This document shows positions 35,371 through 49,735 of a stretch of DNA of 64,000 nt, piece by piece. Below the pieces are notes generated by a model. It saw only the letters and a program-made list of their open reading frames with translations. It was not told where the DNA came from and did no database searches. This DNA is from Thermotogae bacterium (lineage in GTDB: Bacteria; Thermotogota; Thermotogae; Petrotogales; Petrotogaceae): positions 1 through 64,000 of the forward strand of contig JACKPH010000002.1 in NCBI GenBank assembly GCA_024233675.1, written 5' to 3'. The first letter of the stretch is position 1. Each line of letters begins with the position of its first letter. The position numbers and the translations under genes are program-made.

Positions 35371-36720
35371 TCATTCAAATTCGTGAACAACTTTTTCTTT
35401 CCAGTTCCCGAATTTAAGAAATATATAACTTAAAACAAGTGCAAATATATTACTTATTATCATTGCATAAAAAACTCCGACAAAACCGAATCTGTCAGCC
35501 ATAAATATAACAAGCGGAACTCTTACAGCCCAAAGTCTGAGAAGATCAACAACAGTAGCCTGCATAGTATGACCTGTACCTCTCATGGCTCCGACCAGTA
35601 TAGACATTGTAGCAAAAAAAGGTAAAGAAAATGATACTAATTTGAAAAATTTTACGCCTATTTTTATTACTTCTTCGTCATTTATGAAAAATATTGTAAC
35701 ATATTTTCCGAAAAAGAATAAAAGAACACTAAAACTCATAACTATTAAAAATGTTGTTACAGAAGCTTTTCTGACTGTTTCAGAAGCTTTTTCCGGCTTA
35801 TTTCCGCCTATATACTGACCGGCCATTGTTGAAGTTGCAAATCCAAGACCGGCGGCAACCATTACTATAATATTTGTTATCCTGTTACCCACACCGTATG
35901 CGGATATTACAGCAGGTCCGAAAGCAGATATTACTCCGGTAATTATTGCAAATCCGACAGCTGAAACAGACTGTCCCACAGACGACGGAAGTCCTATTGT
36001 AAGAACTTTATTTATATATCTGAAATCGGGTTTAAAATCTTTAATATGTACCTGAAATCCCATTTTTCCGGAAAATATTATGTAGAGGAAATATCCAGCA
36101 AAAATTATTCTTGAAATAAGTGTTGCAACAGCGGCACCATTAACCCCGAGATTAAATTTAAAAATAAAAATCGGATCCAAAATAACATTTAATGTTACAG
36201 AAAGTCCTGTTATCATCATAGGAACAAAAGAATTTCCCCAACCTCTGAATATCCCGGAAATTAATTCCATAAAAAACATAAAAGGCATACTTATAAGAAT
36301 TACATTTAAATAACTGTGTGAAAGTTCAAAAACATCATCACTGACTTTCATAAAATTAAGAAAATATTTTCCGAAAATAAGACCTATTGTCATAACAGCA
36401 ACTGAAATAACAGTAACTGTAAGCATACTCTGTGCTGCTGATTTTTCAGCCATTTTTTTATTATCCATTCCGGTATAACCGGCAACCATAGATGTACCTG
36501 CCTGTGAAAATCCTCCGGCAAGAGATATAAAAACAAAAATTATAGGCCAGGCTACAGTAGGTGCACTGAATTCTACCTTACCGAGCTTTCCGAGAAAAAA
36601 AGCATCAGTTATGTTATAAACAGTCTGAAGAAGGTTAGATACTATTATGGGCCATGCTAATTTCATCAAAGCCTTTTCAACAGGCTGATTAAAAATATCA
36701 ACTTTTTTAATTTGCTTCAT
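35371..36720 (-). CDS. MATE-family efflux transporter
   Basis: A 449-residue inner-membrane protein with 12 helices in two six-helix halves. The N-terminal LAWPIIVSNLLQTVYNITDAFFLGKLG and the second-half GLPSSVGQSVSAVGFAIITG are typical MATE signatures. Exports drugs or cationic metabolites using Na+ or H+; substrate not readable. ATG with GGAGGGTAAA. The stop abuts tRNA-Pro. Confidence 0.92.
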   Translation of the reverse strand: MKQIKKVDIFNQPVEKALMKLAWPIIVSNLLQTVYNITDAFFLGKLGKVEFSAPTVAWPIIFVFISLAGGFSQAGTSMVAGYTGMDNKKMAEKSAAQSMLTVTVISVAVMTIGLIFGKYFLNFMKVSDDVFELSHSYLNVILISMPFMFFMELISGIFRGWGNSFVPMMITGLSVTLNVILDPIFIFKFNLGVNGAAVATLISRIIFAGYFLYIIFSGKMGFQVHIKDFKPDFRYINKVLTIGLPSSVGQSVSAVGFAIITGVISAFGPAVISAYGVGNRITNIIVMVAAGLGFATSTMAGQYIGGNKPEKASETVRKASVTTFLIVMSFSVLLFFFGKYVTIFFINDEEVIKIGVKFFKLVSFSLPFFATMSILVGAMRGTGHTMQATVVDLLRLWAVRVPLVIFMADRFGFVGVFYAMIISNIFALVLSYIFLKFGNWKEKVVHEFE

Positions 36721-36793
36721 TTTACCCTCCGTTAATTAGTTTGTATAACTAACATTATATCATAATAAAAATAACATTAAAAGGAGTGATATT

Positions 36794-37762
36794 GTGAATT
36801 TTTTGTTTAGGTATAATATGAATTCTTACTGGTATGAAAAAATAGATTTTTTAAAGCAGAAATACCCTGAATGCAGTTTCCATACAGAACCTTTACTGTC
36901 AAAAAATGAATATGACGGTATAATAACAAATGATTTCAGTGAAAAAGATTCAGATGATTTTGAAAATATAAAAATAGTATTTATTCCTTTTGCGGGAGTA
37001 AATCATATAAATACAGATCTTTTCATAAAAAAAAATATAATACTTTCAAACTCTCACGGGAACGGAAAAATAGTTGCCGAAAAAGCTGTTGCGCTTTTAT
37101 TTGCACTGAGCAATAAATTAATTGAATATCACAACGATCTGAAAGAAGGTATATGGCATGGATTTACAGTAAAAAAGAGTACCGATGATTCATGGGAAAG
37201 TATTTCCGGTTCAACTGTATCAGTTTTGGGTACAGGAGAAATAGGAAAAAATATCGCTAAATATCTTAAACCTTTTGATGTAAAAATAATAGGCTTTAAA
37301 AAGAATACAGAAAATTATGATAAAACGCTTTTTGATGAGATAACGAATGATATTATGTATGCAGTCAAAGAAAGTGATATTATATTTTTATGTCTTCCCT
37401 CAACAAAAGATACAGAAAATATCATAACTAAAAAAGAACTTGATTTAATGAAAGAAAAATTTCTTATAAATGTAGGTAGAGGTAATTTAATAAATGAAAG
37501 AGATCTTTATAATGCACTTCTTTCTGAAAATATTAAAGGATTTGCTTCTGATGTATGGTTTAATTATCCTGAAAAACACGGTTACTGTCTTCCGTCTTCA
37601 TATCCTATAACTTTGTTCAGAAATGTTGTTGTTTCACCTCATGTCGGAGGTTATACGAAAAAAGCCGTAAAAAGCGGAATTGACTACTGTATAGAAAGTA
37701 TTTCCGATTTTATAGAAAAAGGTACTCCTCAGAAAACAGTAGATTTAAAAAATAAATATTAG
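36794..37762 (+). CDS. D-2-hydroxyacid dehydrogenase
   Basis: A 322-residue NAD-dependent dehydrogenase. Rossmann motif LGTGEIGKNIAKYLKP, catalytic Arg in FINVGRGNLINE-like stretch (LINVGRGNLIN), Glu in the following helix and His in VVSPHVGGYT. Likely interconverts a 2-oxoacid and its D-2-hydroxyacid (lactate, glycerate or similar). Start GTG with AAAAGGAGTGATATT upstream. Monocistronic, terminator downstream. Confidence 0.88.
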   Translation: MNFLFRYNMNSYWYEKIDFLKQKYPECSFHTEPLLSKNEYDGIITNDFSEKDSDDFENIKIVFIPFAGVNHINTDLFIKKNIILSNSHGNGKIVAEKAVALLFALSNKLIEYHNDLKEGIWHGFTVKKSTDDSWESISGSTVSVLGTGEIGKNIAKYLKPFDVKIIGFKKNTENYDKTLFDEITNDIMYAVKESDIIFLCLPSTKDTENIITKKELDLMKEKFLINVGRGNLINERDLYNALLSENIKGFASDVWFNYPEKHGYCLPSSYPITLFRNVVVSPHVGGYTKKAVKSGIDYCIESISDFIEKGTPQKTVDLKNKY

Positions 37763-37774
37763 TATTTTGAGAAC

Positions 37775-37806
37775 AAAAAAGACAGATCAATGATCTGCCT
37801 TTTTTT
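37775..37806. terminator. Bidirectional terminator dehydrogenase / lnt
   Basis: AAAAAAGACAGATCA and TGATCTGCCTTTTTTT arms (one mismatch) between convergent genes. Confidence 0.78.
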
Positions 37807-37819
37807 ATTTTTAAAATTT

Positions 37820-39292
37820 TTATATTATAGCAAGTAAAAGAGTAATTATAAAAACCGCTATCTGAAATAATGTTTTTGTAGAATTATAAACTGTTTTTTC
37901 AGTATTAAGTTTTACATTAAAATTATCTGTATAATTTTTTCCTGTATCAAATTTTTCGGTAATTCTTCCATATCTGTCAATATGAGCTGTTATTCCTGTA
38001 TTAGAAACCTGCACGAAATCTCTTCTGTTTTCAACCGCTCTGAAAACAGACTGTGTGAAATGTTGCTTCAGACCTGTATTTGTATTAAACCATCCGTCAT
38101 TTGTTATTGCAAGAAGAAATCCCGCACCGTTTTCCGTAAGTTTGGAAGAAACTTCCGGAAAATATGTTTCAAAGCATATCTGAGTACCGACAGGAACACC
38201 TTTTACATTAAAAATATTATAATTTTCACCCGGTGTATAATACCTTATAAGTCTGAACATACTCATCTTTCCGAAAATAACATTGTACGGAAGAAATTCT
38301 GCAAAAGGCGTTAATTTTACTTTATTATAACTGTCTGTTATTTCACCATTTTCATTATACAAATATGCCGTATTATAAGCATCTGTTTCCGTAACTGTCG
38401 GATAACCCATAATAACAGATTTTCCTAAATTTTTTATATTAAGTTTAAGCATATTAGAAATTTCTGTATCTTTTATATCCTGAATAAATGCTGATTCCGG
38501 CAAAATAACAAGATCTCCCGGATAATTTTTTGAATCTGAAAGTAAGTCAGAAAAAAGAGCATACTGATTCCATACTCCGGACTGATATTTAATTTCCTGA
38601 GGAATATTAAGCTGAATTGCAGTAAGAGAAAAATCCTCACCTTCAGTATTCTGTGGTATAAATCTCTCAAATGAAAAATTTATTGCATAAACCAGCGAAA
38701 CACATATAAAAAGTTTTTTTAACGTATCTTTATCTTTAGAAAAGGCTACAACAGAATTTACAAGAACTATTATAAAACTCAGAAACAAATAACCTCCGAA
38801 AGATGCTAACTGTAAAATACCTATATGATCATAAAGTGCATATCCAAGACTTCCTCCGGTAAAAGCGAGATCACCGTACTGTTTTAATATTTCCGCAGCT
38901 GTAAATGCGAAACTATAAAACAATACAAGCTGAACATAATTGTATTTTCTCCATTTTCTGTTGTAAAGTTCCGACATAAGCCATATAAAAAAATATGGAA
39001 GTGTTAGCAGTAAAATCATTCCGAAAAATGCAAGATATCCGAGAACCGAAGAATAACCGCCTATAACTTCCGGAATATTCTTTGATAAAACAGGAATCTG
39101 CCACCAAAGTGTTGTTGCAAGCATTGAGAAAGAAAATATCAGTGTGTGAAAAAATCTCTGATATGTTTTTTCAGAAAACGCCATATTTTTCAGATAAAAT
39201 ATTAAAGATCCCCAAATCAAAAACGAAAACAAATTTCCCGGCATTGCAAGACCTGTAAGAATTCCGGAAAAAAGTGTAAGTAAATAAGCCAT
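37820..39292 (-). CDS. lnt: Apolipoprotein N-acyltransferase
   Basis: Adds the third acyl chain to lipoproteins at the outer face of the inner membrane, a trait mostly of diderm bacteria. 490 residues: six or seven N-terminal helices, then a nitrilase domain with the catalytic Glu in LVILPESAF, Lys in YNKVKLTPFAEFLPY and Cys in GTQICFETYFPE, and a final helix. Length is normal (about 510). It lies 11 bases after the large permease gene on the same strand. Confidence 0.93.
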   Translation of the reverse strand: MAYLLTLFSGILTGLAMPGNLFSFLIWGSLIFYLKNMAFSEKTYQRFFHTLIFSFSMLATTLWWQIPVLSKNIPEVIGGYSSVLGYLAFFGMILLLTLPYFFIWLMSELYNRKWRKYNYVQLVLFYSFAFTAAEILKQYGDLAFTGGSLGYALYDHIGILQLASFGGYLFLSFIIVLVNSVVAFSKDKDTLKKLFICVSLVYAINFSFERFIPQNTEGEDFSLTAIQLNIPQEIKYQSGVWNQYALFSDLLSDSKNYPGDLVILPESAFIQDIKDTEISNMLKLNIKNLGKSVIMGYPTVTETDAYNTAYLYNENGEITDSYNKVKLTPFAEFLPYNVIFGKMSMFRLIRYYTPGENYNIFNVKGVPVGTQICFETYFPEVSSKLTENGAGFLLAITNDGWFNTNTGLKQHFTQSVFRAVENRRDFVQVSNTGITAHIDRYGRITEKFDTGKNYTDNFNVKLNTEKTVYNSTKTLFQIAVFIITLLLAII

Positions 39293-39303
39293 AAAAACCT
39301 CCG

Positions 39304-42177
39304 TCAGTCCTCATTCTTCATTGCTTCCGCAGCTGATATTCCGGAAGCTTTTAAAGATGGTATGAAAGTAAATAATATAGAAACTAAATAAATACCTACA
39401 GCCATTATAATTATATCTTTAAAAGGGTAAATAAATTTCAGATAACCGTTTCCTCTTATTATTTCATAAATTTTATAACTCGTAACCGTTCCGGCTGTAA
39501 TACCTATAAGTATACCCAAAATTATACTTATTGAATTTTCAATAAAAAAAGTCATAAAAATCATTGATTTCCCGTATCCTATAGATTTCATCATACCTAT
39601 AGTTTTCTTTCTTTCACTTACCGATTTGACAACAGTTATTGAAATTCCTATTATTCCTGCTATAAGTCCGAAATATAGAAATGAATTGATGATATTTACC
39701 ATTCCCTGTGTTATTCTCATTCCTATACCTATTATATCATCAACAAAAATACTGAATTGTCCTTTTTCCTTAAATGCACTTCTTACGGATTCTATATACG
39801 AAGGTTTTCCCAATGTAAAAAGATATCCGGAAACAGAACCGCCTTTAACATTTTCAAGAACATCCATTTTGTCAGAAACTATAGGTCCGAGAGCAAGTGA
39901 TTGACTGACACCTGAAATAACAGCCGCAATCTTTATTTTATAATCATATCCTTCAGTTCTTCTTCCCAAAAGTCCCGTTACTATATTCTGAATTTTAACA
40001 TCAAACTCATCACCGAGTTTTACGCTGAAATGAGGATTATCTTTCACATAAAATTCAGGTACTACCGAATAATGAGGATTATTATAAAGTTCCTGCCATA
40101 TTTCCCTGTCTGACATGCCTTTAAATTCATCTATAGTTTCTTTAAATGAAAGTTTATTTACATCATAAAAAGTTTTGCTCGTTACAATCAGAGGTACTTC
40201 CTGATCTTCTGTTTTTGAAGTAAGAAAATAAAACTGTCCGTAAGCTCCGAGATTTTCTATTTCCTTCATTTCTTCATCGGAAAGCTTTTTACCTGTGAGA
40301 TCTCCGGGAACATTTACCAATATACCGTCAAATCCTGCAAAAAGAGTATCTTTACTATTCTGGAGATTGGCAACCTGTATATATGGAACAACGGTCATAA
40401 TAACAAGAACAAATATTACAAGAGAATAAAGCGTTATTATCATTCCTGTTCTTCTCTTATTTCTTACCGGATAATTAAGCGCAATTTTAAGAATAGGGGA
40501 TGCATTCTTTATTTTAGAAAAAAGAAAACCAAAGGCTCCTGTCAGAATATCAAGATTATAAAGTGAAAGCATTATTGTCGCAAATAATATAATAAAAGCT
40601 TTCTCACCGAGTACAATAAAACTCTGTGATTTATAAAAAAATGATATTATCATAGGTATTGCCGGTATAAATCTGTTTAAAATATTTCTGTATTTAAAAA
40701 ATACGGTAAAAGGAATAAAAAGCATAATTAATGATATTCCGAATATTTTTGTATAAAAATTTTCCGGAAGAAGTGTAAGTATTATTCCCAAAACAAGCAT
40801 AATCCAGTATACGGGCTTTGATTTAGGTTTTCTGTAATCCTTAACATCTTTTATGGCATTAACTATGTTAAGCCTATTGACGGTAAACGTATAAAAATAC
40901 GTTATAATTACCGGAAGAATAATTCCTACAGCCGAACCTATTAAAACAGAATTAATACTTATATAAAATTTATCAAATATAGGAACACCACTAAGAATAT
41001 TTAAATCAGATAATCCCGAAGTAAGATTTGTTACTCTGGAAAATGTAAATCTTGAAAGAATAATTCCGAATATTACACCAAAAGGTACTGAAAATAAAGT
41101 ATAGAAAATACTTTCATAAAAAACAGTAAGTCTTGCCCATTTTTTTGAAAATCCTCCGGCTCTTAGTATACCTAATTCTCTCTTTCTTTCTGAAATAAGC
41201 ATATCATACATATTTAAAAGTAATACTATACCTGCAATAATAGCAAAAACACTTAAAAATATAAAAACAAAAGTTACTTCACCCGAAGATACTGATTCAA
41301 GTCTGTCAGCTTTTGCATAACTTATTCCGTATCCGGGACTGTATTTATTTATAATATCGTTTATTTTGTCCGAGTAATCTCTGTTTCCTCCCAGAATATC
41401 TCCTTTTGCGGAAATAAGAACTTCTGTATATCTGTTTTCGGAAGAATATTTAACAATTTTTTTCATGGCGTTATAATTCAGATAAACAGCTCCGTTGAAA
41501 CCTTCTGAATTAAATCCTCTGTAATTCATTATACCTTTTTTATCAATAATATATTTAATTGTATATTTTTTCGGAAAAAGAAGTGACATAGGATCAGTTC
41601 CCTGTATAATATCTATCTGATCTCCTACAGAAAATCCTGATGAAACTGAATAATCACTGGTAACAGCAACCTCATTTTCTTTAAGATTCTTTATTTCATC
41701 GGGTATTTCAGGTTTATTCATACCGAAATAAACTGCTTTTTCATAGTCAAAAGATACAACAGAAAGCTGTTTAAAATTTGTAAAATTCATTTTTTTAGAA
41801 TCCCCTGCTTTAGTTACGGGGAAAAATTTATAATATATAGGTAAAACTCCGTCTATATAATCTTCTGACTGTAATTCATCAATCATATCAGAGAGTTCAT
41901 CTGCATCCACACCGTTTTCTCTGTCATAAATAACATAATCTATTTCTCCGAGATTATTTTCTATGCTTTTATAAACAAAATTGTTAAAAGAATCATTAAG
42001 TCCGAGTGCTCCTATTATAAATGCCATACTTATCATTGAACCTATCATCATAAGAAGTGCTTCGTTTTTCTTTCTGAAAATATTTCTGAACGCCATTTTT
42101 ATAAGTATCTTATTAGAAATAAGTCCGCTTACAAAAATAATACCTAAAATAATAATAACAGTTATAAAAATACTCAT
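39304..42177 (-). CDS. FtsX-domain ABC transporter permease
   Basis: A 957-residue membrane protein with an N-terminal anchor helix, a large extracytoplasmic domain (about 60-295), and two FtsX modules, the second ending in SIGYGKSMIFMTFFIENSISIILGILIGI. The layout is that of MacB/LolC-like or bacitracin-type exporters acting by mechanotransmission. It lies four bases after its ATPase and before lnt, suggesting a link to envelope lipoprotein traffic, which is inference. Confidence 0.88.
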   Translation of the reverse strand: MSIFITVIIILGIIFVSGLISNKILIKMAFRNIFRKKNEALLMMIGSMISMAFIIGALGLNDSFNNFVYKSIENNLGEIDYVIYDRENGVDADELSDMIDELQSEDYIDGVLPIYYKFFPVTKAGDSKKMNFTNFKQLSVVSFDYEKAVYFGMNKPEIPDEIKNLKENEVAVTSDYSVSSGFSVGDQIDIIQGTDPMSLLFPKKYTIKYIIDKKGIMNYRGFNSEGFNGAVYLNYNAMKKIVKYSSENRYTEVLISAKGDILGGNRDYSDKINDIINKYSPGYGISYAKADRLESVSSGEVTFVFIFLSVFAIIAGIVLLLNMYDMLISERKRELGILRAGGFSKKWARLTVFYESIFYTLFSVPFGVIFGIILSRFTFSRVTNLTSGLSDLNILSGVPIFDKFYISINSVLIGSAVGIILPVIITYFYTFTVNRLNIVNAIKDVKDYRKPKSKPVYWIMLVLGIILTLLPENFYTKIFGISLIMLFIPFTVFFKYRNILNRFIPAIPMIISFFYKSQSFIVLGEKAFIILFATIMLSLYNLDILTGAFGFLFSKIKNASPILKIALNYPVRNKRRTGMIITLYSLVIFVLVIMTVVPYIQVANLQNSKDTLFAGFDGILVNVPGDLTGKKLSDEEMKEIENLGAYGQFYFLTSKTEDQEVPLIVTSKTFYDVNKLSFKETIDEFKGMSDREIWQELYNNPHYSVVPEFYVKDNPHFSVKLGDEFDVKIQNIVTGLLGRRTEGYDYKIKIAAVISGVSQSLALGPIVSDKMDVLENVKGGSVSGYLFTLGKPSYIESVRSAFKEKGQFSIFVDDIIGIGMRITQGMVNIINSFLYFGLIAGIIGISITVVKSVSERKKTIGMMKSIGYGKSMIFMTFFIENSISIILGILIGITAGTVTSYKIYEIIRGNGYLKFIYPFKDIIIMAVGIYLVSILFTFIPSLKASGISAAEAMKNED

Positions 42178-42181
42178 ATCA

Positions 42182-42868
42182 TCACATCTTTTCTGATTTA
42201 TACATTTTTATTATTTCTCCGCTGTCCATTTCGAATATTTCATCAGAATAGGCTGTAATTCTCTGATCATGTGTAACTATAACAAATGTCTGATCATTTT
42301 CTCTGTTTAAATCCGTAATTAAACTCATTATTTCTTTTCCTGTTTTAGTATCAAGTGCACCTGTAGGTTCATCCGCCCAGACTATTTTAGGTGATGCAAC
42401 AAGAGCTCTTGCTATTGAAACTCTCTGGGCTTCTCCTCCGCTAAGTTGGTTAGGAAAGTATTTTGCTCTTTTTGAAAGTCCAACTTTTTCTATAAGTTCC
42501 AAAGATTTTTTTCTCGCTGAACTCTCATTTTCTCCCAAAACAAGAAGCGGCAATTCAACATTTTCAATAACGCTTAAAACAGGTATAAGATTATATGACT
42601 GGAAAATAAATCCCATATTTTTTGCCCTGAATTTTGTTATTCCGTCATCTTTCATTGAATATATATCTGTTCCGTCTATAATAACTTTACCTGCTGTCGG
42701 TCGGTCTATTCCTGAAAGACAATTAAGCAGTGTAGACTTTCCGGACCCTGACGGTCCTAAAATAGATATTATTTTACCTTTTTCTATATTTATATTAACA
42801 TCTTTTAAAGCCGAAACCTCAAATTCTTTAGTTTTATAAATTTTACAAAGATTTTCAGTTATTATCAA
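42182..42868 (-). CDS. ABC transporter ATP-binding protein (LolD/MacB type)
   Basis: A 228-residue ATPase of the FtsX-partner class. GPSGSGKST is Walker A near 36-44, LSGGEAQRVSIARAL is the signature, VWADEPTGALD is Walker B and THDQRI contains the switch His. Starts at TTG after AGGAGGTG. With the following permease it forms an exporter of the MacB/LolCDE family; cargo unknown. Confidence 0.93.
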   Translation of the reverse strand: MIITENLCKIYKTKEFEVSALKDVNINIEKGKIISILGPSGSGKSTLLNCLSGIDRPTAGKVIIDGTDIYSMKDDGITKFRAKNMGFIFQSYNLIPVLSVIENVELPLLVLGENESSARKKSLELIEKVGLSKRAKYFPNQLSGGEAQRVSIARALVASPKIVWADEPTGALDTKTGKEIMSLITDLNRENDQTFVIVTHDQRITAYSDEIFEMDSGEIIKMYKSEKM

Positions 42869-42933
42869 TTAAAACACCTCCTGAAAATATTATACAATAT
42901 AATATGTAAATATAATATGATTACTAAAATAAA

Positions 42934-42962
42934 AAAAAGTGTTCTTTTCAGAACACCTTTTT
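42934..42962 (-). terminator. Terminator after HU copy 2
   Basis: On the minus strand AAAAGGTGTTC-TGAAAA-GAACACTTTTTTTT, just past the HU stop. Confidence 0.82.
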
Positions 42963-42970
42963 ATAAAAGT

Positions 42971-43246
42971 TTATTTATTTACTTTATCTTTTAATTCTTT
43001 TCCAGGTCTAAAAACAGGAACAGATTTAGCAGGAATATTAATCTTCTTACCTGTCTGAGGATTAATACCTTTTCTCTTTGCTCTTTTAACAACTTCAAAA
43101 GTACCGAAACCTACTAATTTAACATTTTCTCCAGTTTCAAGTACTTCGGATATAACTTCAACAAGTCCGTTTAAATGGCTTTCAGCCGCAACTTTTGTAA
43201 CATTCATCTTTTCTGCCAAAGCGTTAACAAGTTCTTTTTTATTCAA
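42971..43246 (-). CDS. hup: DNA-binding protein HU (copy 2)
   Basis: A 91-residue HU: MNKKELVNALAEKMNVTKVA, GFGTFEVVKRAKRKGINPQTGKKI and VFRPGKELKD. It is closer to the canonical HU arm (RKGINPQTGKKI) than the copy at 26001-26273. Starts at TTG with GGGGGGATTAC upstream. Monocistronic with terminator. Confidence 0.96.
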   Translation of the reverse strand: MNKKELVNALAEKMNVTKVAAESHLNGLVEVISEVLETGENVKLVGFGTFEVVKRAKRKGINPQTGKKINIPAKSVPVFRPGKELKDKVNK

Positions 43247-43410
43247 GAGTAATCCCCCCTTTTTCTATTTCCCCGCTATTTCAATTATATTCATAATTTA
43301 AAATAATGCAATTAAAAAAGTACTTACAAATCATAAATTAACACTATTCTGAAGTATTAAAATGCAATTACAGCGTTAAATTTAATTTATACTCGGATAT
43401 GCTTTAAAAA

Positions 43411-44427
43411 TCACACATTATCTATAAAATTGAGCACAGCATTTGAACAGGCACCAACCATACTGGCAGGAACATAATTAAAATTTGTAATTCTTATGTC
43501 AAGATTTTTATTATTAGAAAAAGTATATTCTCTTATTTTTTTCTCAAGAAATCTAAAATTTTCAGTAGGAAGATTAATTATTTTACCGCCTATGATTATT
43601 TTTTCAAAATTCATAAGATTAACCGCATAAGATATATTTAAAGCTATTGCTTCAAGACTTTTTTCAACATTATTTTCAAAATCAATAGATGATTCAAAAG
43701 ATTTAATTTTTTTGCTCTCCCTTATTATATTATGACCTATTTCTCCTGCTCCGAAATCAACACCGCGGTAAATTTTACCGTCAAGCAGAAGCCCGGTTCC
43801 TATACCATCTTTTATAAGTATAAAAGCAGCATTTTTTGTATCTTCCATATCTTCTGAAAAAGTCTTTTCCGCAAGTATGGAAAGATTAGAATCATTATCT
43901 ATAAGAAGTTTTTCAAATCCTATTTCTTCATAAAAAATTCTTTCCCAGTTAAGATTAGGTGTATTTATAATAATTTTATTGTTCAGGTCAACAATTCCGG
44001 GAATTGAAAAAGTAATATAATTAAAATTATAATTAAATAATTTTATAAATTTATCAACTGATTCTTTAAACTCATAAAAAGTTTCAGGTGTCGGAATTGT
44101 TTTTAAAATTTCTACAGTACCGTCAAACCTTCCGAATCCGAAAAGTGTAGTTTTTACGTCTATATCAACAATAAATACTTTAAGTTTTTCTTTATTAACA
44201 GTTAAAATTTCACTCTTTCTGCCGTATCTCGATTCATTTATTTTATTTTTCTTCAGAATATACCCTTCATCAATAAGCTCTGTAATAATCCTTGTAACCG
44301 AAGAATTACTGAGTTTGGTAATATCCGCAAGTTCTTTTCTTGTTGTTTCGGTTTTAAGAAAAATAGTTTTTAAAATAAGTCTTTTATTAAGTATCTTTAA
44401 ATCAGTACTTCTGTATGACTCTGACAT
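43411..44427 (-). CDS. ROK-family regulator lacking the zinc motif
   Basis: A 338-residue NagC/Mlc-like protein. The N-terminal winged helix has TRKELADITKLSNSSVTRIITEL near 32-54; the sugar-kinase-like part has DNDSNLSILAEK and IKDGIGTGLLLDGKIYRGVDFGAGEIGHN. After that the usual CxCGxxGCxE zinc loop is absent and the chain goes straight to FESSIDF, so it is about 40-60 residues shorter than typical ROK repressors. It probably senses a sugar. It has its own promoter region next to the rRNA terminator. Confidence 0.85.
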   Translation of the reverse strand: MSESYRSTDLKILNKRLILKTIFLKTETTRKELADITKLSNSSVTRIITELIDEGYILKKNKINESRYGRKSEILTVNKEKLKVFIVDIDVKTTLFGFGRFDGTVEILKTIPTPETFYEFKESVDKFIKLFNYNFNYITFSIPGIVDLNNKIIINTPNLNWERIFYEEIGFEKLLIDNDSNLSILAEKTFSEDMEDTKNAAFILIKDGIGTGLLLDGKIYRGVDFGAGEIGHNIIRESKKIKSFESSIDFENNVEKSLEAIALNISYAVNLMNFEKIIIGGKIINLPTENFRFLEKKIREYTFSNNKNLDIRITNFNYVPASMVGACSNAVLNFIDNV

Positions 44428-44600
44428 TTAAATTACCTCCAAAATTATATTCATTAAAAATATATACTATTTAAAAGAAATATCAAATTTTGAATATAAC
44501 TATTTATATAAAAAAAAACACAAATATACATAAAAATAGTTTAAATCCATAAGAATAAGAAATAAAATTATAAAGGTAACAATAAAACCAAAAAGAAAAA
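44428..44600. other. AT-rich ROK-gene upstream region
   Basis: About 170 bases without a gene. It contains TCAAATTTTGA, a short inverted repeat that could be an operator for the divergent or autoregulated ROK gene, and an A-rich block next to the rRNA terminator. No other structure recognised. Confidence 0.3.
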
Positions 44601-44628
44601 AAGAGAGTTGTCAGAAGACAACTCTCTA
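44584..44628 (-). terminator. rRNA operon terminator
   Basis: On the minus strand AGAGAGTTGTC-TTCT-GACAACTCTCT followed by TTTTTTTCTTTTT, seven bases beyond the 5S 3' end. Confidence 0.92.
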
Positions 44629-44634
44629 AGAGGA

Positions 44635-44750
44635 GAAGGGCAAAACCTACTCTCGCACAGCATAACCTGTACTACCATCGGCACATACCGGCTTAACGGC
44701 CAGGTTCGGAATGGGACTGGGTGTGTCCCGGTACATTATCCTCACCCTTC
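44635..44750 (-). rRNA. rrf: 5S ribosomal RNA
   Basis: 116 nt. Ends GAAGGGTGAGG and GCCCTTC pair to form helix I; CCCATTCCGAACCTGG and the GAGAGTAGG segment are conserved 5S blocks. Last gene of the operon, 30 bases after 23S. Confidence 0.95.
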
Positions 44751-44779
44751 AAATAGTTCACTCAAAAGTACATAAGTTA

Positions 44780-47701
<2,922 letters not shown>

Positions 47702-47729
47702 ACTTATGTACTTTTCAATGAACTTTACT

Positions 47730-47805
47730 TGGTGGAGTGAAGGGGACTCGAACCCCTGGCCCTCTGCTTGCAAAACAGATGCTCTCCCAACTGAGCTACC
47801 ACCCC
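47730..47805 (-). tRNA. tRNA-Ala (TGC anticodon) in 16S-23S spacer
   Basis: A 76-nt cloverleaf with acceptor GGGGTGG, the alanine identity pair G3-U70, anticodon loop TTTGCAA-like within CTGTTTTGCAAGCAG, T arm GGTTCGAGTCC and encoded ACCA. The only tRNA in the spacer; there is no tRNA-Ile. Confidence 0.96.
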
Positions 47806-47845
47806 GCTCACTCAAAACTGAATAGAGGCTAAACCTTCTCCTTAG

Positions 47846-49588
<1,743 letters not shown>

Positions 49589-49679
49589 ATTTTTTACTTA
49601 AATACTTTATTTTAATATGTTTGAAATTTTTATATTATATAATATTCTGTTTGTGGAAAATATAAATAATATTTTTATT

Positions 49680-49707
49680 TTGTTTAAATATCTTTTAATG
49701 TTATAAT
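49680..49707 (+). promoter_or_regulatory. Promoter of ylxQ-infB
   Basis: TTGTTT and TATAAT separated by 16 bases, 28 bases before the GTG start. It is divergent from the rRNA promoter; no other gene of the usual nusA-ylxR cluster lies between. Confidence 0.5.
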
Positions 49708-49735
49708 TGTTTGTAGTAGGAAAGGAGTTGACACG

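Noticed and set aside
39626..39904. 92-codon plus-strand frame inside the large permease
   Set aside because: It is antisense to an intact FtsX-type gene and has a Pro/Ile-rich shadow composition.
43305..43370. Direct repeat AATGCAATTA, two copies 56 bases apart upstream of HU copy 2
   Set aside because: Ten AT-rich bases in an AT-rich gap is not beyond chance; no symmetry or link to a promoter.
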